Below, one piece after another: positions 38,693 to 46,755 of a stretch of 64,000 nucleotides of DNA (position 1 is the stretch's first letter; each line of letters starts with the position of its first letter). The notes beneath the pieces are model-generated. The model was not told the origin of the DNA and ran no database searches. It saw only the letters and a program-made list of their open reading frames with translations. A program made the position numbers and the translations under genes. The stretch is from assembly GCA_021787845.1 (NCBI GenBank), contig JAJYLH010000030.1, positions 1-64,000 on the forward strand, read 5' to 3'. The stretch comes from Myxococcales bacterium. Lineage in GTDB: Bacteria > Myxococcota > Myxococcia > Myxococcales > JAJYLH01.

Positions 38693-40144
38693 TCACCCCT
38701 GCCGGCACGAGAGATAGATCGCCGACTTGCCGTCGCGGGTGTCGGTCCAGACCGCGCACGTCTTGCCATCGCCGATCGCCACTGCGTTGAAGTCGCCCAG
38801 CCACTTGGTCTGGCTCGAGTCTTCGACGAAGGTCTTGTCGCTCACCCGGGTCAGCTCGAAGCTCTTGCCCCCGTCGGTCGAGCGCGCGCCCACCACCATC
38901 CACTCGCCGGTGTGGTTGTCGATGAAGATCAGATTGAGCGCCCCGGTGCTCGGATCGATCGAAAGCCACGGCATCGCCTCGGTCGCGGCCCCCGGAAGAC
39001 GGTCGACGTCGACCGGCGGCGAAAAGGTCGCCCCCCCGTCGGTCGAGGTGACCACCGACAGGTCGATGTTCCGGCTCACCGCGTTCAGGTAGGCGAGATA
39101 GACGTTCTGGTTCGGCGCCACCGCCGGCACCGCCATCGCGTCGACCGTCAGAGTCCGCGGGTCATAGAAGATCTTGGCGATGCGCGCGCGGTCGTAGTTG
39201 TTGAAGTCGGTCGTCCGATAGACGTCGAGGTACATGTCGGGCGTCCCCTGCATCACGTTCTCGTACGTCAGCCGCGGAATCAGGTAGCCGTTCTTGCTCC
39301 GGGCGGTCGGGAACTGGCCGTCGGTATAGATATTCTGCTGATATAGTGTCTTTTCGACGTCGCCCAGGAACTGCCAGTCGGCGCCCTGGTCGGTCGAGTC
39401 GAACACCGAGAACCCGTAGAGCGAGGCGTTGGAACCGTTGTCCTGGTAGGTGAAGGAGACGACCATCTCCCCGTTCGGCCCCTGGGCGAGCCAGGGCCGG
39501 TCGCAGAAGTAGTTGCCGTTGTCCTGGTTCACCTTGACGCCGGTGAAGGTCTGGCCGTGGTCGTCGCTCACCTGGACCCAGATGTCGCCCGGCGGGTACT
39601 GGCCCTGCGAGCTCGAGCTCGCGTAGTCGATGTAGGCGAAGTAGACGTTGTCGGAGGCGTCGACGGCCACCGAGACGTCGCCGGTGAAGCCTCCGTCGTG
39701 TTTGCTCTGCTCGCTCAGGGCCGTCTTCCAGGTCTTGCCGCCGTCGTCGCTCTCGTCGAGCGTCGCGACCACCGCCGAGACGGCCGAGTCCGCCTGGTAC
39801 ATCGCGGCGACGAAGAGGCGCCCCTCCCGATCGACCGCCATCGAGGGCTCGGCGGCCCAGACGCCGGACGGGCTCACCCGCACGTTCTGGCTCCAGGGGG
39901 TGGGCGACTCGTCGAACGCCGCGGCCTCGGAGACGCAGGCGTGCTGGGCTTCGGAGAGGACGGTGCCGGCCCCGCAGACGTCGGGAGCGAGAACGCACTT
40001 GCCCCCCGACAGCGCCGTCCCGGGGCCGCAGGACGCCACGCACTTGCCGTTCTGGTCGACGGTTCCGCTCCCGCAGGGGTTCCCGCAACCGCTGGAGCCC
40101 ACCGCCACGACCATCGCCACGACCATCCCGACCGACCTCTGCAT
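38693..40144 (-). CDS. Lipoprotein with sialidase-like (BNR) beta-propeller
   Basis: 483 residues. A signal with lipobox-like GSSGC (Cys20) is followed by Cys-containing 'G-x-G-x-V' repeats (CGSGTVDQNGKCVASCGPG and similar), a motif group used as a linker in myxobacterial surface proteins. The main part is a six-bladed propeller with Asp-box turns such as SDDGGKTW, SDDHGQTF, STDQGADW, STDGGATF and STDGGKSF. The catalytic Arg triad and Tyr of true sialidases cannot be confirmed by eye, so binding or hydrolysis of a glycan is only a possibility. Confidence 0.78.
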   Translation of the reverse strand: MQRSVGMVVAMVVAVGSSGCGNPCGSGTVDQNGKCVASCGPGTALSGGKCVLAPDVCGAGTVLSEAQHACVSEAAAFDESPTPWSQNVRVSPSGVWAAEPSMAVDREGRLFVAAMYQADSAVSAVVATLDESDDGGKTWKTALSEQSKHDGGFTGDVSVAVDASDNVYFAYIDYASSSSQGQYPPGDIWVQVSDDHGQTFTGVKVNQDNGNYFCDRPWLAQGPNGEMVVSFTYQDNGSNASLYGFSVFDSTDQGADWQFLGDVEKTLYQQNIYTDGQFPTARSKNGYLIPRLTYENVMQGTPDMYLDVYRTTDFNNYDRARIAKIFYDPRTLTVDAMAVPAVAPNQNVYLAYLNAVSRNIDLSVVTSTDGGATFSPPVDVDRLPGAATEAMPWLSIDPSTGALNLIFIDNHTGEWMVVGARSTDGGKSFELTRVSDKTFVEDSSQTKWLGDFNAVAIGDGKTCAVWTDTRDGKSAIYLSCRQG

Positions 40145-40250
40145 GATGCCTCCGCCCGAAAACGGGCGCGGCAGGATAGTCGGAACGAGGGCTTCGAAGC
40201 CACCCGCTGCTCGGCCTCACAGCTTAAGATCGGCCGGCGGGGAGACGCGG

Positions 40251-41042
40251 TTGATCGACTCGCACTGCCATCTCGACGACCCGCGGCTCGCGGCCGACCG
40301 CGCGCAGGTGCTCTGGCGGGCGCGCGCCCGCGGGGTGACCGACATCGTCGTCCCGGCGGTCGACCGCGCGTCGTGGGCGCGCCTGCGCGAGCTTTGCGCG
40401 ACCGGGGCGCCGTGGTGCCACCCGGCCGTCGGCGTCCATCCGGTCGCCCTCGTCGATGCGCCGGGCGGGAGCGATGAAGCCCTGCTCGACGCGCTCGACA
40501 CCGAGGCCCGGCGGCCCGGGACGGTCGGCATCGGCGAGTGCGGGCTCGACACCACCGTCGACCTTGGCCGCGCCCCTCTCGCCCGGCAGGAGCGGATCCT
40601 CTCGGCGCAGCTCGACCTCGCGCGCGCGCTCGGTCTGCCGCTGGTCCTGCACGCCCGTGGACCGGGCTGCTACGTCAGGCTGCTCGACTTCCTTGAGGCG
40701 CGCCCGATCGGCCCGGCGGGAGGGGTCCTCCATTCCTACGGCGGCGGAGCCGAGCTGTTGCGGCGCTACCTGGAGCTTCCGCTCTCGTTCGGCTTCGCCG
40801 GTCCCGCGACCTACGTCACCGCCCACAAGGTGCGCTCGAGCATCCGGATGGTCCCTGCGGCGCTGCTGCTTGCCGAGACCGATGCCCCCGACCAGACGCC
40901 CGAGCCGCATCGGCCGGGCCGCAACGAGCCGGCCTTCGTCGCCGAGGTGATCGCCGGCCTCGCCGCCGCTCGCGGGGAGGACCCGGTGGGGGTCGCCCAG
41001 GTGACCGCCCAGAACGCCCGGAGGCTCTTTCGCCTGGGCTAG
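40251..41042 (+). CDS. TatD-family metal-dependent hydrolase
   Basis: 263 residues from a TTG preceded by GGGGAG 6 nt upstream. The frame starts LIDSHCHLDDPRL, which gives the first metal His-x-His pair. It continues with VGIGECGLD (metal Glu), PLVLHARG (His) and the AETDAPDQTPEPHRPG acid loop. This is the TatD DNase/deoxyribonuclease-like amidohydrolase plan. Exact activity is unsettled for the family, though 3'-to-5' nuclease activity is known in E. coli TatD. Not part of an obvious operon. The open frame extending upstream to 39648 is antisense to the sialidase-like gene. Confidence 0.88.
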   Translation: MIDSHCHLDDPRLAADRAQVLWRARARGVTDIVVPAVDRASWARLRELCATGAPWCHPAVGVHPVALVDAPGGSDEALLDALDTEARRPGTVGIGECGLDTTVDLGRAPLARQERILSAQLDLARALGLPLVLHARGPGCYVRLLDFLEARPIGPAGGVLHSYGGGAELLRRYLELPLSFGFAGPATYVTAHKVRSSIRMVPAALLLAETDAPDQTPEPHRPGRNEPAFVAEVIAGLAAARGEDPVGVAQVTAQNARRLFRLG

Positions 41043-41070
41043 CAACGGAGAAGCGGGCTCGCCTTCGTTC

Positions 41071-41213
41071 CATGCCTATCCGGTTGACGCACTTGGAATT
41101 GGACCTGGAGCCGGACACGTGAGTGTCCGGGTTTTCCCGGGACGTCGTGCCCGACCCGGACCCTTGCGTGTCCGGCTCCGACATCGGGCCAGCGCGTCGA
41201 CCGGATGGGCATG
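41071..41213. repeat. MITE-like element of family D with terminal inverted repeats
   Basis: Begins CATGCCTATCCGGTTGACGC and ends GCGCGTCGACCGGATGGGCA-TG, near-perfect inverted ends. The centre carries the facing GGAGCCGGACAC palindromes. A second full copy with the same ends lies at 44378-44540. No coding capacity. Together with the family C repeat at 41311-41389 it accounts for the 454-bp gap before tcdA. Confidence 0.7.
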
Positions 41214-41310
41214 CTTCGTTCCGCTGGCGGGGATATCGCCGCGCGCCCTGATCCGGCGAGCCGCGAAAGACTTGCGCCGCGCACCGATTCTCGACCCGGT
41301 GCGCCTACTC

Positions 41311-41389
41311 GTAGGATGGGTGGAACGGAAGCGAAACCATCATCGCGGCGCAAAGCCGGTGGGTTCCGCTCCGCTTCACCGATCCTACG
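41311..41389. repeat. GTAGGATGGGTGGA inverted repeat, family C
   Basis: GTAGGATGGGTGGAACGGAA facing TTCCGCTCCGCTTCACC-GATCCTAC across a short loop. The same hairpin element recurs at 47562-47638 and 49366-49469. This class of GTAGGATGGGT hairpin is very widespread in proteobacterial intergenic DNA. Confidence 0.75.
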
Positions 41390-41496
41390 GTCTGGGTTGC
41401 GGGCGTCAGCCCGCGCCGTGCTCAAGCGAGGAGCGAGCGCGCTTCGTTAGAATATGGATGGCGCGGATTTCTGCGATGCTCCCGCGAGGAGGTCGG

Positions 41497-42357
41497 ATGC
41501 TCGAAATTGTCGACGTCCTGGTGCCCGGCGGCCGGCGTGCTCCCGCTGGGGTCGAGAGCGCTCTCCCCCTCCAACGCCGCTTCGACCGTGCGGCGAGGCT
41601 CTTCGGCGAGGAGGCGATGGCCCGCCTCTGGCGCGCGCACGTCGCCGTCTTCGGCCTCGGGGGCGTCGGCTCCTTCGCCGCCGAAGGGCTCCTGCGCAGC
41701 GGCATCGGCCGCCTGACGCTCGTCGACTTCGACTCGGTCTGCGTCACCAACGTCAACCGCCAGCTCCACGCGATGAAAGGCACCATCGGCAAGCCGAAAG
41801 CCGAGCTCGTGGCCGAGCGCTGCCGGCTCATCAGCCCCGAGGCGCGGGTCGAGGCGCGGGTCCGGTTCTACGACGCCGAGTCGAGCGCCGAGCTGCTCTC
41901 CGAGAGCGCTCCCCCCGACTTCGTGGTCGACGCCATCGACAACGTCAAGGCGAAGCTCCACCTGCTCGCGACCTGCGTCGCCCGCCGCCTCCCGGTGATC
42001 AGCTCGATGGGCGCCGGCGGCCGCCTCGACCCGACCCGGGTGCGCCTGGCCGAGCTGTGCGAGACCTTCAACGACCCCTTCGCCAAGGACGTCCGCAAGC
42101 TCCTGCGCCTCAAGCACGGCATCGACACCTCGCGCCCCTGCGGCGTGCGCGTCGTCTTCTCCCCGGAACGGCGGACGGATCCGCACCCGCTCTCCTACGA
42201 CACCCCCGACGGCGCCGCTTGCGTCTGCCCCGGCAAGCAGAACGACTTCCATACCTGCGACAAGCGCGCGCGCATCGACGGCACCGCCGGGTTCGTCACC
42301 GGCGTCTTCGGCCTCGCCGCCGCCAGCGAGGTGGTCCGCCGCCTCGCCGGCCGCTGA
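41497..42357 (+). CDS. tcdA: tRNA threonylcarbamoyladenosine dehydratase
   Basis: An E1-like ThiF/MoeB fold enzyme that uses ATP to cyclise t6A37 of tRNA to ct6A. 286 residues from MLEIVDVL; the SD AGGAGG is 5 nt upstream. The family core is plain: RRFDRAARLFGEEAMARL, the nucleotide loop VFGLGGVGSFAAEGLLRSG, TLVDFDSVCVTNVNRQ, VVDAIDNVKAKLHLL, and the Cys-containing VCPGKQNDFHTCDKRARIDGT near the C-terminus. Upstream in-frame sequence belongs to repeats. A strong intrinsic terminator follows. Confidence 0.9.
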   Translation: MLEIVDVLVPGGRRAPAGVESALPLQRRFDRAARLFGEEAMARLWRAHVAVFGLGGVGSFAAEGLLRSGIGRLTLVDFDSVCVTNVNRQLHAMKGTIGKPKAELVAERCRLISPEARVEARVRFYDAESSAELLSESAPPDFVVDAIDNVKAKLHLLATCVARRLPVISSMGAGGRLDPTRVRLAELCETFNDPFAKDVRKLLRLKHGIDTSRPCGVRVVFSPERRTDPHPLSYDTPDGAACVCPGKQNDFHTCDKRARIDGTAGFVTGVFGLAAASEVVRRLAGR

Positions 42358-42372
42358 CCGACCACCACCGTC

Positions 42373-42394
42373 GAGCCCCCCGGGGGCTCTTTTT
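42373..42394 (+). terminator. Rho-independent terminator of tcdA
   Basis: GAGCCCCC at 42373-42380 pairs with GGGGGCTC at 42382-42389, followed by TTTTT at 42390-42394, 16 bp after the tcdA stop. Confidence 0.85.
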
Positions 42395-42411
42395 CGAACC
42401 GGATTTCACGA

Positions 42412-42688
42412 GTCGCACTTTACTGCATGGTCGGCCCCCGCCACGCCGCAACCGGCAGTATACTGCCACCCGCGAATCAGCGGCGAAGAGGGCTCCCCCG
42501 GGGTGTCGCAGTTTACTGCGTGATCGGCACGGGCTCCGCCAGGACTCGCAGTATACTGCCTCCCGCGAATCAGCGCTCGAAGAGGGCTCCCTGGGGGTCG
42601 CAGTTTACTGCATGATCGGCACGAGCTCCGCGTTGACTTGCAGCATACTGCCACCCGCGAATCAGCGCCCGAAAAGGGCTCCCCCTGG
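42412..42688. repeat. Tandem triple repeat of about 93 bp with GCAGTATACTGC palindromes
   Basis: Units start at 42412, 42505 and 42597 (93 and 92 bp). Each begins GTCGCA-C/G-TTTACTGC, has a second GCAGTATACTGC (GCAGCATACTGC in unit 3) about 45 bp later, then CCGCGAATCAGCG and AGGGCTCCC. Two perfect 12-bp palindromes are spaced regularly, so the array looks like repeated protein-binding sites or a transcribed hairpin series. Unit 3 runs into the 3' end of the hemerythrin gene and encodes its last residues. It fills the 304-bp space between tcdA and that gene. Confidence 0.85.
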
Positions 42689-43351
42689 CCGGAAGCGGGG
42701 TGCGAGCAGGTGGTTCTCCAGGTGCACGTGCTGAAGCGTCTCGGACACGAGCTCGGCGGACTTGCGGTAGGTGAGCTCGAGGCTGGAGCAGGCCCAGTCG
42801 GGCGCGGAGAAGTCGTCGGTCAGCGCGCGCAGCATCTCGAGGAGCGGAGCCAGCGCGAGGTGGTCGGCGACCATGTTCCGCAGGCGTTCTTCGACGTCGA
42901 GGGAGTCGGGGCTCGCCGAGAGCAGGAGGGGGAACAGGCCGTTCTCCTCTTCGGCGAGATGGGGGATGAGCTGGTCGGCGGCGCGGTCGATCAACCGCGC
43001 GACCTGGCGCAGCCTCGGATCGTGGTCGGCGTGAACCTCGGCGACCTTGTTCGAGAGCCCTGGAAGCAGCCCGAGGAGCTTTCGCAAGGGCTTGTGAAAC
43101 CGGTCGATGATCAGCGCGACGAGCGCCTCGTTGTCGAGCGCGCGCGGATCGGTCTTGGCGCGGGGAGCCTGACCGATGGCCCGCGAGAGCTCGTCCTGCA
43201 CGACGCCGGGATCGATCCCGCGGGCGCGCACCGCCTCGTCGAGCGGAACGTCGCCGTGGCAGCAGAAGTCGATGTGGTGCCGCTGGAACACCTCCGCCAG
43301 CTCGGGGTGGTCGAGCACGATCTCGGCGACGGTCCGGGTCGATTCGAGCAT
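42662..43351 (-). CDS. Di-iron Fe-S cluster repair protein, RIC/ScdA type
   Basis: 229 residues. The N-terminal ScdA_N/DUF542 domain has HHIDFCCHGDVPLDEA (the Cys-Cys-His motif, about 25-40). The hemerythrin-like domain has the di-iron ligands HADHDPRLRQV, HLAEEENGLFP and HLALAPLLEMLR. RIC/YtfE proteins repair Fe-S clusters damaged by nitric oxide or peroxide. The start MLESTRTVAEIV is chosen because upstream residues lack similarity. It is divergent from the DUF2249-hemerythrin operon. The final about nine codons come from the 93-bp repeat, so the C-terminus may be altered. Confidence 0.88.
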   Translation of the reverse strand: MLESTRTVAEIVLDHPELAEVFQRHHIDFCCHGDVPLDEAVRARGIDPGVVQDELSRAIGQAPRAKTDPRALDNEALVALIIDRFHKPLRKLLGLLPGLSNKVAEVHADHDPRLRQVARLIDRAADQLIPHLAEEENGLFPLLLSASPDSLDVEERLRNMVADHLALAPLLEMLRALTDDFSAPDWACSSLELTYRKSAELVSETLQHVHLENHLLAPRFRPGGALFGR

Positions 43352-43548
43352 CGTGGCGTCCCTCCCGCCTGTCTCGCGATGCAGCGCGCGTGCCGGTCTT
43401 CGCGCCCGGCCGAGGCGGCGCCGCGCGGCACCCGGCGAGGACCGCGGCTGTTCCATTTCGGATCCCATGGAGCACATGCCGGACGCTCGCCGCGTCGCCG
43501 GGGGCTCGGTCAGCACCGACGCCCGATGCGCCTCGAGGGCCGTCATGG

Positions 43549-43565
43549 TTGGCACGGGGGATGCT
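43549..43565 (+). promoter_or_regulatory. Sigma-54 (-24/-12) promoter of the hemerythrin operon
   Basis: TTGGCACG at 43549-43556, GGGG, then ATGCT at 43561-43565. It matches the RpoN consensus TGGCACG-N4-TTGC except for one T-to-A change, and the GG-GC spacing of 10 nt is exact. It lies 50 bp before the ATG at 43615. An ATG at 43561 falls in the -12 box and cannot be the start. An enhancer-binding activator such as a NorR-type protein would be needed; no such gene is in the window. Confidence 0.75.
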
Positions 43566-43614
43566 CAAGACCTTTGCGCAGGCGGCGACGGTTGATCCGC
43601 CGGAGGAGGTTCTG

Positions 43615-44298
43615 ATGACCGAGTTCGCCCGAGAGATGGACGTGCGACCGCTGGCCCCGCCGCAGCGCCATGCGGAGGTCTTTCGAATGTTCGACGCGCT
43701 CCTGCCCGGCCAAGCGATGCTCCTCGTGAACGACCACGAGCCCAAGCCCTTGCTCAAGCACTTCCAGACGCAGCGCTCCGACCTGTTCGACTGGAGCGTC
43801 CTCGAGCGGGGACCGGAACGGTTTCGGGTCGCGATCCGGCGGCGGGCGCAGGACGGCACGCGCAACGTGACCGAGTACCTCGAAGGCGATCACCAGCGGC
43901 TGGACGCGCTGCTCGACCGGGTCCAGCAGTCGTCCGAGGCCGGGGCGTTCGCCGAGGCGAGCGAGAGCTTCTCGGAATTCGCCTGCGGGCTCGACTGGCA
44001 CATCGGCGCCGAGGAGCACGTCTTGTTTCCGGCGTTCGAGAAAGCGAGCCACATGATCGGCGGACCGACGATGGTGATGCGCGGCGAGCACATCGAAATC
44101 CGCCGGCGGATGGAGGGAATCTCGCGGGCGCTGGCGGAGGGCCGGGCGGACGAAATCGGACCGGCGATCGACGAGCTGCGGGAGGTCCTGGCGGCGCACA
44201 ACATGAAGGAAGAGCACATGCTCTACCCGATGGCGGACGAAGCGATGGGCTCGCCGGGCGAGCAGGACGAGCTGGTCCGGCGCATCCAGGCGTTCTGA
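43615..44298 (+). CDS. DUF2249-hemerythrin fusion protein
   Basis: 227 residues. An N-terminal DUF2249 domain (MDVRPLAPPQRHAEVFRMFD, about 9-75, with LLVNDHEPKPLL and HFQ) is joined to a hemerythrin HHE domain. The iron ligands of the latter are seen in LEGDHQRLDALL, DWHIGAEEHVLFPAFE, RGEHIEIRRRME and HNMKEEHMLYPMAD. The combination occurs in oxygen- or NO-responsive proteins of denitrifiers. It has a GGAGGAGG SD and the sigma-54 promoter 50 bp upstream. The next three genes on the strand may be co-regulated. Confidence 0.85.
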   Translation: MTEFAREMDVRPLAPPQRHAEVFRMFDALLPGQAMLLVNDHEPKPLLKHFQTQRSDLFDWSVLERGPERFRVAIRRRAQDGTRNVTEYLEGDHQRLDALLDRVQQSSEAGAFAEASESFSEFACGLDWHIGAEEHVLFPAFEKASHMIGGPTMVMRGEHIEIRRRMEGISRALAEGRADEIGPAIDELREVLAAHNMKEEHMLYPMADEAMGSPGEQDELVRRIQAF

Positions 44299-44377
44299 AG
44301 GTCAGAGGCCTGGCGGTCCGGTCGACGCGCGGGCCGAGACCGGCAACCGGACAAGTCCGGGTACGGCCAATGGGAAC

Positions 44378-44540
44378 CATGCCTATCCGGTTGACACACT
44401 TGGAGCCGGACACGTCAGTGTCCGGGTTTTCCGGGGCCGTAGCAGAACCCGGACACTGACGTGTCCGGCTCCATGGACCGTTCGCGGCGCGCGAACCGGA
44501 TAGGCAGGGATGAAAGGAGCGCGTCAACCGGATCGGCATG
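44378..44540. repeat. MITE-like element of family D (second full copy)
   Basis: Ends CATGCCTATCCGGTTGACAC at the left and GCGTCAACCGGATCGGCATG at the right, as at 41071-41213. The inside has CCGGACACGTCAGTGTCCGG and its partner CCGGACACTGACGTGTCCGG. Sits in the 297-bp space before the YwiC-like gene. Confidence 0.72.
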
Positions 44541-44595
44541 GCTCGGTGCGCGGCCGCCAGCATCGGCTCTGGTGTGTTATCGAGGATGGTCGCCC

Positions 44596-45408
44596 ATGTC
44601 TCTTCTCGCGATGACCCATCCCACTCCGGCGCGCGCGCCCGCGCGGTCGCTCGTGCCGCACGAGCATGGCGCGTACGGGCAGCTCTTCGTGCCTCTGGCG
44701 GCGGGGCTGGTGCTCGCCCGGTTCTCGCCGCTCGCCCTGACCGTCGCGGCGTCGGCGTCGGCGCTCTTCTTCGCGCACGAGCCGGCGCTCGTCCTGCTCG
44801 GCCATCGCGGCGCGCGGGCCCTCGCCGAGAACCGCTCGCGCGCCTGGCGCCGGTTCACGCTCCTGGGCGCGCTCGGTCTCGCGGCCGGAGCGGCGGCGGT
44901 CCTGCTGGGTTCGCGGCCTCTGAGGGAGGCTCTCCTCGCGCCGGTCGCGCTGGGCGCGCCCGTCGTCGTCTTGCTTTTGCGGCGCCAGGAGAAGACGACC
45001 GCCGGAGAGATCCTCGCCGCTTCGGCGCTCGCGGCTTGGGCGTGGCCCATCAGCGTCGCGGGTGGCCTCGCCTCCGCCTCGGGGGCGCTGGTCGCGGCGG
45101 TCTTTGCGGCGGCCTTCGCCTCCGCGACCCTGGCGGTGCGCGTGGTGATCGCCCGGGCGAAGCGCCGGCCGGCGGGAGCGCTGCGGCTCGCCTCGCTGGC
45201 GGTCTTCGTCGGCGGGGCGGCGGCCCTGGCCTTCTCGCCTCGCCCGCTCGCGGCGCTGGCGCTGGTGCCCGCCGGCCTCTTGAGCGTCACGGTCGCGCTG
45301 GCGCATCCGCGGCCGCAGCGGCTGCGCGAGATCGGCTGGAGCGTGGTCGCCGCGAGCCTCGTCACGGCGGTTGTGGTGTCCGTCATCTTCTTTGGAGCCG
45401 TCGCATGA
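44596..45408 (+). CDS. YwiC-like multi-pass membrane protein
   Basis: 270 residues, opening (after about 20) with the family hallmark VPHEHGAYGQLFVPLAAGL and containing about seven to eight transmembrane helices. YwiC proteins are often encoded near fnr/nar or NO-responsive genes, and their function is not established. The ATG at 44596, followed by MSLLAMTHPT, has a weak GAGG upstream; the earlier open frame is repeat DNA. It overlaps the next hemerythrin gene by 4 nt (ATGA), so the two are coupled. Confidence 0.8.
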   Translation: MSLLAMTHPTPARAPARSLVPHEHGAYGQLFVPLAAGLVLARFSPLALTVAASASALFFAHEPALVLLGHRGARALAENRSRAWRRFTLLGALGLAAGAAAVLLGSRPLREALLAPVALGAPVVVLLLRRQEKTTAGEILAASALAAWAWPISVAGGLASASGALVAAVFAAAFASATLAVRVVIARAKRRPAGALRLASLAVFVGGAAALAFSPRPLAALALVPAGLLSVTVALAHPRPQRLREIGWSVVAASLVTAVVVSVIFFGAVA

Positions 45409-45944
45409 TCGCGCTTCGAGGCAGCATGGCCGCGGCTGCCCGCGAGGACGATCCGATCGCCGCGCTGCTCGACTGCCACGCGCGCATCCGCCACTTCAGC
45501 GCGATGGCGCGGCGGCTCGTCGAGCTCCCGGACGCGCCCGCCGCGGATCGCGCCGACGCGGCGACCCGGGTGCACCGGTACTTCGCGGTCGGGCTCGGCC
45601 TGCACGTCGACGACGAAGACGATTCCCTGAGCCCGCGCCTCGCGCCGCGAGCCGACGCGAACCTGCGCAGGACCCTGGACGACCTCACGCGGCAGCACCG
45701 GTCGATGGAACCGATCGTCGCGCGGCTGTTGCCCGGGTGGAAGGCTCTCGGCACGCCGATCGAGGCGCGTCCGATTCTCGAATCGATGGGCCGGGACACC
45801 TTGACCCTGGAATCGATGCTCCTCGCGCATCTGGCGCAGGAAGAGGAAGCGGTGTTCCCCCAAATGCCGAGGCTGCTGTCGCGCGAGACCTTGGGGGAAA
45901 TCCGCGCCGAGATGCGTGCCCGACGCGGCCCGGAGTCGGACTGA
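45405..45944 (+). CDS. Hemerythrin-domain protein
   Basis: 179 residues forming one HHE four-helix bundle. Probable ligands lie in LDCHARIRHF, GLHVDDEDDSLSP, LTRQHRSMEPIV and LLAHLAQEEEAVFP. It starts with an ATG inside the YwiC stop (ATGA). With the RIC and DUF2249-hemerythrin genes this makes three different hemerythrin-like proteins within 3.3 kb. The family binds O2 or NO at the di-iron site; the specific function is not known. Confidence 0.82.
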   Translation: MIALRGSMAAAAREDDPIAALLDCHARIRHFSAMARRLVELPDAPAADRADAATRVHRYFAVGLGLHVDDEDDSLSPRLAPRADANLRRTLDDLTRQHRSMEPIVARLLPGWKALGTPIEARPILESMGRDTLTLESMLLAHLAQEEEAVFPQMPRLLSRETLGEIRAEMRARRGPESD

Positions 45945-46172
45945 AGCATCGCTCCGACGAGGCGGTGCGGTTCCAGTCATCCGGAGCGATCGCTCTCGGA
46001 CGGACGGCCCGCCGGCCACGAAGAGCCGCGCTCGACGAGACTGTCCGTCCGACTGGCTGATGGCCCGGATGCTGGCGCCGGCAGGATGGCAGGCGAGCGC
46101 GCAGAAGCGTTGGCAGATTCCTCCGAGGCGGGCACGGGCTCGTGAAGACGAGACCCGGCGGAGCGAAGAGAT

Positions 46173-46622
46173 ATGACGAGACCTCGCATCGCCATCGCGT
46201 CCGACCACGCCGGGGTCCGGCTGAAGGAGGCTCTCGGCCGCCACCTGGCCGCGAAGGGCTACCCGGTCGAGGACCTGGGGACCGATTCCGGCGCGCCGGT
46301 GGACTATCCGCTCGTCATCCGGCCGGCGGCAGAGGCGGTGGCCGAGGGGCGCTGCGATCTCGGCATCGTCCTGGGCGGTTCGGGCAACGGAGAGGCGATC
46401 GTCGCGAACAAGGTGCGCTCCATCCGCTGTGCCGTCTGTTGGAGCGTCGAGTCGGCCGCGCTCGCGAAGGCGCACAACGACGCGAACGTCATCGCCCTCG
46501 GCGCGCGGATGGTGTCCGAGGAGGCGGCCACCGCCATCGTCGATGCCTGGCTCGAGGCCGAGTTCGAGGGCGGTCGCCATCGGCGGCGCATCGAGCAGAT
46601 CGCCGAGCAGGAGCGACGCTGA
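46173..46622 (+). CDS. rpiB: Ribose-5-phosphate isomerase B
   Basis: Interconverts ribose-5-phosphate and ribulose-5-phosphate. 149 residues starting PRIAIASDHAGVRLKEAL with the Asp-His phosphate/substrate motif. VLGGSGNGEAIVANKV lacks the catalytic Cys of E. coli RpiB (CGTGIG); it is the mycobacterial-type variant, which uses a Glu (here GEA) as base. HNDANVIALGARM carries the phosphate-binding Asn/Arg. Stand-alone gene, 228 bp after the hemerythrin gene; that gap shows no feature. Confidence 0.9.
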   Translation: MTRPRIAIASDHAGVRLKEALGRHLAAKGYPVEDLGTDSGAPVDYPLVIRPAAEAVAEGRCDLGIVLGGSGNGEAIVANKVRSIRCAVCWSVESAALAKAHNDANVIALGARMVSEEAATAIVDAWLEAEFEGGRHRRRIEQIAEQERR

Positions 46623-46755
46623 TTCCCGCTTGACGCCCGGAGCGGATCGGGTCCATCGTGGCGCTGAGCGTCGACCGGCCATCCTTTTCGACGCGACAGC
46701 GCCTCCCGGGCGGGTGGGCGCGCTCGACCCGGATGGCCGTGGCTCGGAGGTTCCG

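Noticed and set aside
42406-42654. 82-codon reverse frame over the 93-bp repeats
   Set aside because: Protein repetition follows the DNA repeat; no SD and no family.
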